Shown piece by piece: positions 8,677-17,553 of a stretch of DNA of 64,000 nt. Source of the DNA: Helicobacter ganmani (lineage in GTDB: Bacteria > Campylobacterota > Campylobacteria > Campylobacterales > Helicobacteraceae); NCBI RefSeq assembly GCF_003364315.1, contig NZ_NXLS01000001.1:1-64000 (forward strand), written 5' to 3'. The translations under genes were made by a program, and so were the position numbers. A model generated the notes under the pieces. It was not told the origin of the DNA. It ran no database searches and saw nothing but the letters and a program-made list of their open reading frames with translations. The stretch's first letter is position 1, and every line of letters starts with the position of its first letter.

Positions 8677-8682
8677 ATTATA
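8677..8682 (-). promoter_or_regulatory. -10 box of the GNAT-ASCH pair
   Basis: The minus strand reads TTGTATAATTC, a perfect TATAAT 25 bases before the GNAT start codon. The pair therefore has its own promoter within the element. Confidence 0.6.
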
Positions 8683-8715
8683 CAAGGACGATTTTTAATG
8701 CTAATTTAATTCCTT

Positions 8716-8735
8716 TATGAAAATATCATTTTCAT
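8716..8735. terminator. Dyad ATGAAAATatcATTTTCAT
   Basis: A nearly perfect palindrome lies between the relaxase stop (8756) and the GNAT promoter. On the minus strand it could end the relaxase transcript, although the following tract (AAAGGAATTAAATT) is not a clean U-run. An operator for the GNAT-ASCH promoter is an alternative. Confidence 0.35.
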
Positions 8736-8755
8736 AGGAATTCGTATTTGTTAAT

Positions 8756-10486
8756 TTAAACCTCTCTACCTTGCATTTTACGAAATGCCTCAATCTTTTT
8801 CTGTTTAAACATTTCTGTGCTTTGCTCTTTTGCTTTTACTCGTTGCTCTTGCTCTGCTTCTTTTGTTTGCGTTTGTGCGTTTGCACCCGAAGTATTTGTT
8901 TGTAAATCTCTTGGTTTAAGTTTAATGAAGCTCTCTTTTTGTAAGAATTGACAAGTGAGGGAATATTCATTAATCAAAAAATTATCACTTTTACTTCTTG
9001 TTTCTAAATGCTGAATCCTTGAATCTTTGTGCATTTTTTCTTTTATTTGTTTTTCTAGCTCTAAACTTCTATTGTTCATTAATTTTTGGATAAATTTTTG
9101 ATTCTTTTGTAAATTTTCTATGTAGCTTTTTATCTCATAGGATTCTAGCGGAGAATTTTGCAAGAGGTAAATATTTTTTTCTAATTCTTTATATCCTTTT
9201 GCAAGTTTAAATGCATTTGTTTTTAGTGCGGGATTGTAAGTTTTTAAAAAATCTAAGTCATTTTCTTTGATGACTTTACGATAATTGGTCTCAATTTCTT
9301 TGGTTTGTTTCTTGATAGCAGATTTCACTAAAAAATATTCTTTGATTTGTGTTTTACTCGCACCTTTATGATTTGGATACAATTTTTCATAATTTTTAAT
9401 AAAATCTTTTTGGATAAAAACATTGTGTGTTGTGCCATAGAGAACTTTTATTTGCATATTTTTAAAATTTAATTGTTGTTTTTCAAGCAAATTTAATTCT
9501 TTTAATTCTCTTGCAATGGTAAATTTTTGCTCTTTTAGAGATTGATTGATTTTTTTAAGCTCTTGTAGTGTTTGAAATTTTTTCTTATTTTTTTGCTCTG
9601 TGTATTGCACAAGTAAATCAATTAAATTTGATTTTTGCTTGTAGAGATTTTCATTTTCTTTAATCAAGTTTGCAATTTTCTCCCTTTTATTTTCTATGTC
9701 TTTGTAATTTTTTGTTTTAAAATCATATTCATCATAATAACTTTTAAAAAATTCTCTAAAATCTGTTTGGAGAGTATCCATTCTTTCTTTTTTTCTTTGA
9801 AATGAAGCTTCTAAATTTTTTTCTAATGCACTTTTGTTTTCATAATTTAATCCTCTTGCTCTTAAAGAATAAGCAAAATCATCTCTAATATCAGAGAAAA
9901 ATTCTTTTATATCTCCTTTGTTTTTAAAGTGAATTTTTTTATTTGTTAGAAAATTTCTTTTATTCACAATGATATGAATATGTGGATTGTTTTGATGAGT
10001 GTGTAGAATCATTGCGTATTTGTATCCAAAAAAATTTTGTTGCATTACTTCGCTTACACTTGCTTGTAGTTTTTCTAAATTTTGCTGCGTGGCTCTCTCT
10101 TTGATTGAAAAACATAAATGCCAAGCTTCTTTAGAATTTTCATTATCGCTAAAATTTTTCCCCCATTCTTGCAAAATTTCTTTTGTGGTAACTAGCTCTC
10201 CATTTTCATTGATTGCAAAAGAGTTTTCAGAATTTCTAATGCAATAAGAGATAGCATTTTTTACCCCTTTTTTACCTAAATTTGAAAGTAACTTTACAAC
10301 CACTGCTTGAGATTTATTTGCTTTAGAAAATTTATAATTTAAACTTTTACCAAAAACAAGTTTTGCTTTTTGGAATTTTATTTCTTTACTAGAAGCAGAT
10401 TTAATTTTTTTGTAATCCTCTAAAAAAGTATCAGGATTGTATTTTAAATTTGCAAAACCAAAATCTAAATTTTCATCAAAGTGCAT
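8756..10486 (-). CDS. Conjugative relaxase (MOBP-like, VirD2/TraI type)
   Basis: The 576-residue protein should nick oriT and pilot the transferred strand. The N-terminal domain has the tyrosine-containing segment NAISYCIRNSEN (about residue 80) and the metal-binding triad HTHQNNPHIHIIVNKRN (about 160-175), matching motif III (HxHxxxPHxH..N) of MOBP relaxases. The C-terminal 350 residues are long charged coiled coils without a helicase or primase motif. It is transcribed divergently from the VirB operon, and a TATCCTG|C nic-like site lies about 75 bp before its start. Its MobC-like partner is at 18784. Confidence 0.88.
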   Translation of the reverse strand: MHFDENLDFGFANLKYNPDTFLEDYKKIKSASSKEIKFQKAKLVFGKSLNYKFSKANKSQAVVVKLLSNLGKKGVKNAISYCIRNSENSFAINENGELVTTKEILQEWGKNFSDNENSKEAWHLCFSIKERATQQNLEKLQASVSEVMQQNFFGYKYAMILHTHQNNPHIHIIVNKRNFLTNKKIHFKNKGDIKEFFSDIRDDFAYSLRARGLNYENKSALEKNLEASFQRKKERMDTLQTDFREFFKSYYDEYDFKTKNYKDIENKREKIANLIKENENLYKQKSNLIDLLVQYTEQKNKKKFQTLQELKKINQSLKEQKFTIARELKELNLLEKQQLNFKNMQIKVLYGTTHNVFIQKDFIKNYEKLYPNHKGASKTQIKEYFLVKSAIKKQTKEIETNYRKVIKENDLDFLKTYNPALKTNAFKLAKGYKELEKNIYLLQNSPLESYEIKSYIENLQKNQKFIQKLMNNRSLELEKQIKEKMHKDSRIQHLETRSKSDNFLINEYSLTCQFLQKESFIKLKPRDLQTNTSGANAQTQTKEAEQEQRVKAKEQSTEMFKQKKIEAFRKMQGREV

Positions 10487-10558
10487 AAAAAATTCCTAAA
10501 AAAGTTTATAAAAGTCTTAGAAAAAAGTATAGCCAAAAATTAAAACCCTTAGCAATAT

Positions 10559-10613
10559 GCAGGATAACCCTTTTTATATATATAAAATTGCTTGTAAATC
10601 CGATTGTATCGGA
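10559..10613 (-). other. Candidate origin of transfer (oriT) with nic-like site
   Basis: The minus strand at 10566-10559 reads TATCCTGC, identical to the nic core of IncP/Ti-type oriTs, which are cut between G and C (here between 10560 and 10559). About 40 nt upstream on the same strand is a small inverted repeat TCCGATACAATCGGA (10613-10599). The site is in the intergenic region directly ahead of a MOBP-type relaxase, where oriT is usually found. Confidence 0.55.
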
Positions 10614-10743
10614 ATTTCAAGGCAAGATTTTAGAGTTTTTACAAAAATCTAAAATGGGAGAAAAAGTTTTTGAATCTTTTTGAAAAGTAAAAGAGAAAAA
10701 GAATCCTTAAATTTTCATTAAAATGCAATTTAAGACAAAAGAA

Positions 10744-11030
10744 GTTGCTTTTAAGAATAGAAGTAAAAATTTAAACAACATTAGCAAAAGAGTTTAAATA
10801 ACACGGATAAAAGATTCAAAAACAAAAGCAAAGTTTTATAACATAAGCAAATTTTTAAAAGCAGGAGTAAAAATTCCAACAACACGAGTAAAAGTTTTTC
10901 AACAAAAGTAAAATCATAGCAACATAAGTTCTACTCTACAACACAAATAAAATTCTAAGAATTTCTGTAAAGATTTGAGAACAGAAGTAAAGTTCTGCAA
11001 TATAAGTAAAATTTAAAAAAGAAGTAAAAA
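10744..11030 (+). repeat. Degenerate array of about 15 units with ~20 bp period (AACAnAAGTAAAA)
   Basis: An AAGTAAAA/AAGCAAA core recurs, with its T or C at about 10745, 10764, 10785, 10808, 10829, 10848, 10868, 10889, 10909, 10929, 10948, 10968, 10988, 11007 and 11025. Spacings are 18-23 bp, most often 19-21. Many units start with AACA or AACAnnA. The units are not identical, so this is not CRISPR. The spacing of about two helical turns places all cores on one DNA face, as in iterons or partition and relaxosome binding arrays. Confidence 0.7.
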
Positions 11031-11050
11031 TGAAAATTTTTAGAAAATTT

Positions 11051-11232
11051 TATAAAACAACTTTTTGGGGATTAAATTTAGCTTAAAATCTCATTCTATA
11101 CGCTTTTATAAAATATAAAATCAATCTTAAATTACACAAGATTCTTTTAAGAGAAACTTCGTAATAAACGAGCTTTCCTAAGAAAAAAAATCCCCAAAAA
11201 GTTGTTTTGTTTTTCTCTTTTTTTCTCACTAC
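11051..11232 (+). repeat. Promoter block copy B (repeat of 2735-2914)
   Basis: This block carries AAAACAACTTTTTGGGGATT at 11054-11073 and its exact reverse complement at 11189-11208, in the same arrangement as copy A. It drives the VirB operon, whose first gene starts 32 bp beyond the block. Confidence 0.8.
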
Positions 11233-11263
11233 ACTTCCACAAATTTATTTCAAAAGGATTTTT

Positions 11264-11569
11264 ATGAAAAGATTTTTTCAAAAAATTTGGTTAGCTTTTT
11301 TGTTGGCTCCTGTGTTTTTGTTTGGTGCAAAGGGGGGTAATGTTATGAGCAATCTTGTAGATGGTTTTAACGACCAAGTAACAGAAGCAGGAAGTGGAAT
11401 CGCAAGTGGGATTAATACTTTTGCAACCGTTATGGGTGTGCTTTGGATAATCATTATGCTTTTAATGGCATTTTTTAATATTGAGGGAATTAAAAATCAC
11501 GCGAAAAGTTTAATTGGTGCATTGATTATTATCGGCATTGTTTATGGATTAAGTGCGGCGGCAATGTAA
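11264..11569 (+). CDS. VirB2/TrbC-like pilin
   Basis: This 101-residue protein starts at the ATG at 11264, which follows an AAAGGA ribosome site; an upstream in-frame ATG lies within the promoter block and is less likely. It has a signal sequence (MKRFFQKIWLAFLLAPVFLFGA), a hydrophilic centre and two further hydrophobic helices (FATVMGVLWIIIMLLMAFF and SLIGALIIIGIVYGLSAAAM). This is the layout of the major conjugative pilin. It overlaps the VirB3 gene by one base. Confidence 0.8.
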   Translation: MKRFFQKIWLAFLLAPVFLFGAKGGNVMSNLVDGFNDQVTEAGSGIASGINTFATVMGVLWIIIMLLMAFFNIEGIKNHAKSLIGALIIIGIVYGLSAAAM

Positions 11570-11811
11570 TGATTAAAACAAGCTGTTTTCAAGATTTAAC
11601 AAGAAAAACTAAAATCAAAGGATTAACTACAACTTCGTGGTTAATCTTAATTGTCGTTGGTTTTGCTTGTTGGTTTATCTTTTTACTTTATTCGCTTGTC
11701 ATTGTTGCTTTATTGTATGGAGTTTTATTTCTACTTGAATATTTTGATGAGGATATTTATCAAATTTTAGAATTAAATTTGAAAATTTCTCATAAAAAAT
11801 ATTATGCTTAA
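11569..11811 (+). CDS. VirB3/TrbD-like inner-membrane protein
   Basis: The 80-residue protein has a short N-terminal cytoplasmic part (FQDLTRKTKIKGL) and hydrophobic helices (WLILIVVGFACWFIFLLYSLVIVALLYGVLF). It fits VirB3/TrbD in size, topology and position between the pilin and VirB4. VirB3 contacts VirB4 in the inner-membrane complex. It overlaps the VirB4 gene by 8 bp. Confidence 0.8.
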   Translation: MIKTSCFQDLTRKTKIKGLTTTSWLILIVVGFACWFIFLLYSLVIVALLYGVLFLLEYFDEDIYQILELNLKISHKKYYA

Positions 11812-14425
11812 AGGTTTTTTAATGGCTGGAATCATTGAAGTGCTAAGAAACTTAAAATCAAAAAAACAAGAAAAATCTATTAAAAATCATCAAAATATTT
11901 TTAAAAATTTGAATCTAAATCAAATCAATAAAGTTGCAGATGAAATTTTAACACTAAAAGAGCCTGAAGTTTTTACTCTTGCAAAAGAAAATAATCTTGC
12001 GTGTAAATATCAAGATATTTTTCTCCTAACAAGAGACAATAATCTAAGCATTGGTATTGAATTAAAAGGTGCAAGTTATTCTGCTCTAAGTTTAGAGAAT
12101 GAATTAAGTTTTTTGGATTCTAGGATTAGCTTTTTGCAAAAACTAAGCAGTGAAATTGAGCTAAAAATTATCATAAAAAAAGAAAAATTTGAGGAAAACG
12201 CGCAAGAACTTTTAAAAAGCTCCAATGTTTTTGTAAATGAAATTACTGAAAAATGGAATTGCAATCCAAACATTTACAAAATCAGATATTTTCTAATGTT
12301 TTCTACAATGGATAAAAAAATCACAGGAGCTTTAGAATCTTTTAAACAAAAAGCCACCACAGAGGATAGCAATCAAGACGCAAACTTTGCTACTAAAATC
12401 AATCTTTTAAACGAAGTAATTTTAGAATGCAAAAGCAAACTTGCTACTTTTGGACCAAGAGTTATGCAAAATGATGAAATTTTAAACTTCTATGCCTCTT
12501 ATTGCAATGGCAATCCAACAAATCTAAGTTATACGCACGAGCTTTTAAGTGATTGTTATCTCACAAGCGACATAGAGTTTAAAAAGGATTATTTCATTTA
12601 TCATAGAAATAATGGGATTCCTTTGTATGCAAGATTCCTAAGCATTAAAGCCTATGAGACAGAGGCAATTAAAAGTTTAATTACAAGCAACACACTAAAA
12701 GATGAAAACGAATTTATGGCTTTTATCTCTATTATTCCCTTTTCCAAAGAAAAAGCTAAGAAAAAGATAAAAGACACAAGAGCCTTTCTGCCTCAAATTG
12801 CAAGAGAGGAGTTAGATGAGCTTTTAGAACTTGTAGAAGCCGATAGAGAAAATCTTATGCAAGTTTCTTACTCTATGCTACTAAGTGATACTTCCTTAGA
12901 GAATTTAGAAAGTAAAAGCAATCTTTTTAAAGGATTGTTGGAATCTCAAGGATTAAGCATTGTTAGAGAAACTCTTAATCAAAAGGCACTCTTTTTTAGC
13001 TTTTTTCCAAGCCGAAGCAATCTTAATGCAAGGTTGAAGCCTTTAAAAATCTCTAATGTTGCTACGATTGCAACCTTTGAAAATGAAGTGAGCGGATTTA
13101 ATAAAAACGATTGGGGTAATAGTGCAGTTACGCATTTTAAACATTTAAATGGCACGCCTTATTTATTTAATTTTCATTGGACACCTAGCGGGGATAAGCC
13201 TAGCGGACACACTATGATTATTGGAGGAACAGGCGCAGGAAAGACGACACTAGCGCAGTTTTTAATGTGTAATCTCTTTAAATACAACATTGATATTTTT
13301 TCAATGGATAAATTGCGAGGAATGTATGCTTTTACGCAATACACAGCAGGAGAATATCACGATTCAGCGGAGGAATTTAAATTTAATCCATTCTCTTTGC
13401 CCTACACGCAAGACAATAAAGAATTTCTAGTCTCTTTTCTTTGTGCTATGGCTCAAATTCCTGATAAGGATTATGTTACGATAAATATAGTGCAAAATAC
13501 CTTGCAAAGATTTTTTGATAATAAGCAAGAGGAACAAATCATTACGCTAAGTGATTTTGTAAAATCCATTCCGCAAAAAGAGGTTCAAGCGCAATTCCAA
13601 TCTTATTTAAAAAGCATTTTTGATAATCAAGAAGATGCTTTAAATTTCAATAGGCAGCTTTCTATTTTAAATATGGACGGGATTTTAAACAATAAAAAAC
13701 TAGCCTCTTTAAGTGCAATTTATCTCTTTCATAAACTCAAAAACCAAGCCAAAAACCATACAGAGAAAAAAGGATTCTTTTGCTTCATTGATGAGCTAAA
13801 GGATTATCTAAATGACCCTGTAATGAGTGAAAAAATCCTAGAAGCGATTTTGGAAGTAAGAAAAATAGGGGGTGTAATGTGCTTTGGATTCCAAAGTTTA
13901 TCGCTATTTAATAATCTTAACAATGGCACTGCCTTTTTGGACAATATTGCAAATTACATTGTATTCCCTACAAATTCAGAATCTGCCATAGAGGAAATGC
14001 AAGAGAAAATCGGATTGCAAGACCACGAGGCGCATTTCTTAAAAACCACTCCACAAAATGCTAGGCAAGTGCTTTTAAAAATGCCTTTGCGAAATGAAAG
14101 TGCAATTTTAAATGTGGATTTAAGTAAGCTCAATAATCATTTAAAAGTATTCTCTAGCAGCTCCAATAATGTGAATTTAATTAAAAAACTCAAAATTGAA
14201 CACCCTAATGAGTGGCGTAAAATTTATTTAACTAGCGAAGAAGCAGACAAGGAAGAACCAAACACGCAAACGCTAGAAAAAATGCAAGAGGATTTAAGAT
14301 TGCAATATGAAAGACAACAAGAGCTTGAGCTTGCCCAAAAGGCAAGAGAGGAAGCCTTAAAAGAATACACAGAGAAAGAGGAAGTTACGCAACAACTAAA
14401 TTTAGAATCTCAAGAGGAGGAATAA
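11804..14425 (+). CDS. VirB4/TrbE-like T4SS ATPase
   Basis: This 873-residue protein is the usual VirB4 size plus a charged tail. The N-terminal half is the CagE/TrbE/VirB-type domain. The C-terminal half is the ATPase, with Walker A GGTGAGKTT (about residues 473-481) and Walker B FFCFIDELKD (about 655). It powers pilus biogenesis and substrate transfer at the inner membrane. The last ~60 residues are Glu/Gln-rich coil. Translation could begin at MLKGFLMAGIIEV or at the internal Met (MAGIIEV, 11822). Confidence 0.92.
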   Translation: MLKGFLMAGIIEVLRNLKSKKQEKSIKNHQNIFKNLNLNQINKVADEILTLKEPEVFTLAKENNLACKYQDIFLLTRDNNLSIGIELKGASYSALSLENELSFLDSRISFLQKLSSEIELKIIIKKEKFEENAQELLKSSNVFVNEITEKWNCNPNIYKIRYFLMFSTMDKKITGALESFKQKATTEDSNQDANFATKINLLNEVILECKSKLATFGPRVMQNDEILNFYASYCNGNPTNLSYTHELLSDCYLTSDIEFKKDYFIYHRNNGIPLYARFLSIKAYETEAIKSLITSNTLKDENEFMAFISIIPFSKEKAKKKIKDTRAFLPQIAREELDELLELVEADRENLMQVSYSMLLSDTSLENLESKSNLFKGLLESQGLSIVRETLNQKALFFSFFPSRSNLNARLKPLKISNVATIATFENEVSGFNKNDWGNSAVTHFKHLNGTPYLFNFHWTPSGDKPSGHTMIIGGTGAGKTTLAQFLMCNLFKYNIDIFSMDKLRGMYAFTQYTAGEYHDSAEEFKFNPFSLPYTQDNKEFLVSFLCAMAQIPDKDYVTINIVQNTLQRFFDNKQEEQIITLSDFVKSIPQKEVQAQFQSYLKSIFDNQEDALNFNRQLSILNMDGILNNKKLASLSAIYLFHKLKNQAKNHTEKKGFFCFIDELKDYLNDPVMSEKILEAILEVRKIGGVMCFGFQSLSLFNNLNNGTAFLDNIANYIVFPTNSESAIEEMQEKIGLQDHEAHFLKTTPQNARQVLLKMPLRNESAILNVDLSKLNNHLKVFSSSSNNVNLIKKLKIEHPNEWRKIYLTSEEADKEEPNTQTLEKMQEDLRLQYERQQELELAQKAREEALKEYTEKEEVTQQLNLESQEEE

Positions 14426-14427
14426 CA

Positions 14428-14553
14428 ATGAAAAAAATCATCATTTTTTTAGTCTGCGGAATTTTAGCCTTAAGCTTTAGTGCTTGTGGCTCTAAAAATA
14501 TAGAAACCACTAGCCCTTGTGCTTGTTATGAAATAGTAAAAATGGAGAGTTAA
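14428..14553 (+). CDS. VirB7-like small lipoprotein
   Basis: This 41-residue protein begins MKKIIIFLVCGILALSFSACGS. The signal sequence ends in a lipobox-like FSAC (Cys20), then a short mature part with two more Cys (PCACYE). VirB7 proteins are small outer-membrane lipoproteins that disulfide-bond to VirB9, and the position between VirB4 and VirB8 fits. GAGGAGG lies just upstream. The stop is separated by one base from the VirB8 start. Confidence 0.75.
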   Translation: MKKIIIFLVCGILALSFSACGSKNIETTSPCACYEIVKMES

Positions 14554-14554
14554 A

Positions 14555-15214
14555 ATGCTTTTTAAAGAGAAAAAAACAGACCCAAATTACCTCTTTTTGC
14601 TAGAGAGAAACCTAAAAGCCTATATGCTTTATGTAATCCTTATTTTAGCCTTGATTTCTACTCTTTTAGCTCTGTCTTTAGTGTTTTTAATGCCACTCAA
14701 AGAAACCAAGCCCTATTTGGTATTTTTTTCTAATGGAGAAAGTAATTTTGTCAAAGTTACAGAGGCAAATTATCCCATTAGGAGTGATGAATCTTTGATG
14801 AAAAATATCCTTAGCGGTTATGTGCTAAATCGCGAGACTATTAATCGCATAAACGATGAGGAAAGATACGAAGTTACAAGAATTCAAAGTGATTTAAATG
14901 TTTGGAAAGCCTTTCAAAGTCTTGTAACACAAAAAAATTCCATTTACACAACAAAGAATCTTTACCGCAACATTAGAATCTTAAATGTTACGCTTTTATC
15001 AAAAAATGTAGCAACCATTGACTTTGCCATAGAGCAGACCAACAAAACACGAACAGAAACGCAATATTTTAATTATCGTGCTTCTTTGGAATTTGATTTT
15101 GCACCAAAGGTAGATACCTACAATACAACGATTAAGAATCCCACAGGATTTATTGTGAAAAATTATGCCCTCACAGCCATTGATTTAAAATCCAACTTAG
15201 CAAAGGAACAATAA
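14555..15214 (+). CDS. VirB8-like inner-membrane protein
   Basis: The 219-residue protein has an N-terminal cytoplasmic segment and one membrane helix (MLYVILILALISTLLALSLVFLMPL, about residues 24-48). A periplasmic NTF2-like domain follows, with the typical end TGFIVKNYALTAIDL. VirB8 bridges the inner-membrane platform and the VirB9/10 core. It overlaps VirB9 by one base. Confidence 0.88.
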   Translation: MLFKEKKTDPNYLFLLERNLKAYMLYVILILALISTLLALSLVFLMPLKETKPYLVFFSNGESNFVKVTEANYPIRSDESLMKNILSGYVLNRETINRINDEERYEVTRIQSDLNVWKAFQSLVTQKNSIYTTKNLYRNIRILNVTLLSKNVATIDFAIEQTNKTRTETQYFNYRASLEFDFAPKVDTYNTTIKNPTGFIVKNYALTAIDLKSNLAKEQ

Positions 15215-16329
15215 TGAAAAAGAAACTTTTAGCCTTAAGCTTAATTTCTTGCGTGCTCTGCGTGCTCAATGCGGAGGATTCTATCTTAAATAATGTAGAA
15301 TCTACGATTAATAATGCAAACGCAGGCGAAAGTGTTTTGGCAACAAAAGACCAAACCACCAAAAACTATGCGGATTCTCATCTAAGAATTAGGCAGAGCG
15401 AATCGCAATATTATAATGAGAATTACCAAACCGCACAAAACTACCAAGAATTAAGCGAGGAACAACTAAACTTATTAAAAGCCTCTTTACGAGCGCAGAA
15501 TCTAAATGCACTGCAACAAAGCTTTTTTAGAAAAAAATATAGCGGATTTGAAAACACAAGAGAAATTGAATTTGAAAACAACAAAACACAAAAAATCCGC
15601 ACCCGCTTTGCAATGGCAACAACATTAATTTTTGAAAATGAAATTGAAAGTTATATTTTAGGAGACAGCACAGGCTTTAAGATTGATGAAATTCCAAATA
15701 TTGCCAATGCCCTTGCCATTAAACCTCTCTTAATCGGTGTGGATACGAGTTTAACCATTTTTACAAAGGATAAAAGAATCCACAATTTCTATCTCTTTTC
15801 CACTGATTACAGAAACAGAAGTAATCCCGATTTAATCGTGTATATCCAAGATGAAGTCGCAAAAGCACAAAAGTTTGAAAAACAAGCAGAGTTAGAGAGA
15901 GATTATCTCATATTAGAGGAGGGAATTGCTAAGGTTAAAGTGAAAAAAGCAGATATTCAAAGAAATTTTAGACAAAAAGCCCTAAAGAAAAATGAATGGT
16001 TATTAGCAGAGGAAATTTTTAGTGATAAAAAATTTACCTACTTTAAATATTCCAAAGATAAAATGCCTCAAGTGCCAAGCATTTTTGCAGTGATTGACAA
16101 ACAAGATAGCCCAATAGAAACAAGAATCATAGGAGATTATCTCATCGCAGAGACCATTAATCCTAAATGGAGCATTAAAAGCGGGGATTCTTATGTATGT
16201 GTAGAGAGAGTAGAAAAGAAAAAGGATAAATCTACACCTGCGAATTTAAATTTAGAACCAAAGATTGATAGTTTTTCAAACCACAAATATTCTAAAACTC
16301 ATAGAAAACTTTTAGGACTTCCTCAATGA
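15214..16329 (+). CDS. VirB9-like core-complex protein
   Basis: The 371-residue protein has a signal peptide (MKKKLLALSLISCVLCVLNA) and a charged N-terminal part. The C-terminal VirB9/CagX domain contains IVYIQDEVAKA, NFRQKALKKNEWLLAEEIFSDKKFTYFKYS and IPSIFAVIDKQDSPIETRIIGDYLIAE-like strands. It forms the periplasmic/outer-membrane ring with VirB7 and VirB10 and overlaps VirB10 by 4 bp. Confidence 0.88.
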   Translation: MKKKLLALSLISCVLCVLNAEDSILNNVESTINNANAGESVLATKDQTTKNYADSHLRIRQSESQYYNENYQTAQNYQELSEEQLNLLKASLRAQNLNALQQSFFRKKYSGFENTREIEFENNKTQKIRTRFAMATTLIFENEIESYILGDSTGFKIDEIPNIANALAIKPLLIGVDTSLTIFTKDKRIHNFYLFSTDYRNRSNPDLIVYIQDEVAKAQKFEKQAELERDYLILEEGIAKVKVKKADIQRNFRQKALKKNEWLLAEEIFSDKKFTYFKYSKDKMPQVPSIFAVIDKQDSPIETRIIGDYLIAETINPKWSIKSGDSYVCVERVEKKKDKSTPANLNLEPKIDSFSNHKYSKTHRKLLGLPQ

Positions 16330-17543
16330 AAAAGTTGCAATTCACTTCTTGTTTTTTATCCCTTTCTTTAACCTTGCAACCGCTCCTTGCAGAGGATATT
16401 TTAAAATCCGACCAAGACGCACAAACAAAAGCGAAAGAAGTGATAAAGCAAATGCAAGAAGGACAAGAGATTAAAAAGCAAGATTTTAAGGATTCTAAAA
16501 TCCACAAAGAAAATTTGCAACACCTCTTTGATACCAAGTTTCCTGTTGATGATTACATTTATAAAGCGGGTAAAAGACAGCCAAATGAGCAAGAAGCAAT
16601 ACAAGAAATTCTTTCTTTAATTGATGATGAAAACGCAAAGGAACAGGCAAAAGAACAAATGAGCACCCAAGAAACAAAAGAGCAAGAACAAAGTGAGGAG
16701 GAAAAAGCACAAGAACAATTAAGAAAAACTCAAGAACAAGAGGAAAAGCTTAAAGCACAAAATCAACAAATTGCTAAAGAAGTGCAACTTACAGAGGAGC
16801 AAAAGCTAAAAGCACTCTTAAGAGCCTCTATTTTAAGCGAGAGAAATGCAGAAATCAACACTTTCAATAAAAATTCTAAATTTGGAAGTGATGGCTTTTC
16901 TAATCAAAAATCACTAGATATTAGCACCAACGAGCATAAGCTTTATAGAATTATTCGCGCAGGACGATTAATTCCAGCTTTATTAACAAGTGCAATCTCT
17001 AGTGATTTAAGCGGAATAATAACCGCTCAAATAGAACAAGATATTTATGCTTCTATGGGAGAGGCGGTATTGATTCCTAGAGGAAGCAAAGCAATAGGGT
17101 TTTACAACAATGAAGTGAAAATGGGACAAAAACGACTGGAGATTAAATGGAGAGAGATTATCACACCTCAAGGAGTAAATATTATGCTAACAGATGCCAT
17201 TGTAGCAGATAATATGGGAATGAGTGGGGCAGTAGGAAGTGTGAATAACAAATTTTTAGAAAGATATGGCATTGCTTATGGAATCTCTACGCTTACGAAT
17301 GTGCTATTGCTTAGTATCGCTGGTAAGATTGATAATGCCAATAATGGCTACGCAGAGGAAGTGTATTCCCAAGCAAAAAGCGATATTAACACTATCGTTC
17401 AAGATATTATCTCAAGAAGTCAGCAGATTCAGCCCACCATTGAAATTAAAAGTGGTAGCAGAATCTTTATTGTGCCAACCAACCATATGTGGTTTTCAAA
17501 GCCTAAAAACAATGAAGTGTTGATGAAATACTTTGTAGATTAA
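16326..17543 (+). CDS. VirB10-like core-complex protein
   Basis: This 405-residue protein has an N-terminal hydrophobic segment (LQFTSCFLSLSLTLQPLLA) that could be a signal or anchor. A Glu/Gln-rich flexible linker with short repeats (about residues 110-160) follows. The C-terminal VirB10/TraB/TrbI domain starts at RIIRAGRLIPALLTSAISSDLSG, a signature of the family, and continues with IPRGSKAIGFYNNEVKMGQKRLEIKW. It spans the envelope and gates the channel in response to ATPase activity. Confidence 0.9.
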   Translation: MKKLQFTSCFLSLSLTLQPLLAEDILKSDQDAQTKAKEVIKQMQEGQEIKKQDFKDSKIHKENLQHLFDTKFPVDDYIYKAGKRQPNEQEAIQEILSLIDDENAKEQAKEQMSTQETKEQEQSEEEKAQEQLRKTQEQEEKLKAQNQQIAKEVQLTEEQKLKALLRASILSERNAEINTFNKNSKFGSDGFSNQKSLDISTNEHKLYRIIRAGRLIPALLTSAISSDLSGIITAQIEQDIYASMGEAVLIPRGSKAIGFYNNEVKMGQKRLEIKWREIITPQGVNIMLTDAIVADNMGMSGAVGSVNNKFLERYGIAYGISTLTNVLLLSIAGKIDNANNGYAEEVYSQAKSDINTIVQDIISRSQQIQPTIEIKSGSRIFIVPTNHMWFSKPKNNEVLMKYFVD

Positions 17544-17553
17544 AGGAGAGAAA

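Noticed and set aside
10744-11030. CRISPR array
   Set aside because: The units are only about 20 bp, have no constant repeat with unique spacers, and no cas gene lies nearby. The pattern fits a degenerate binding-site array.
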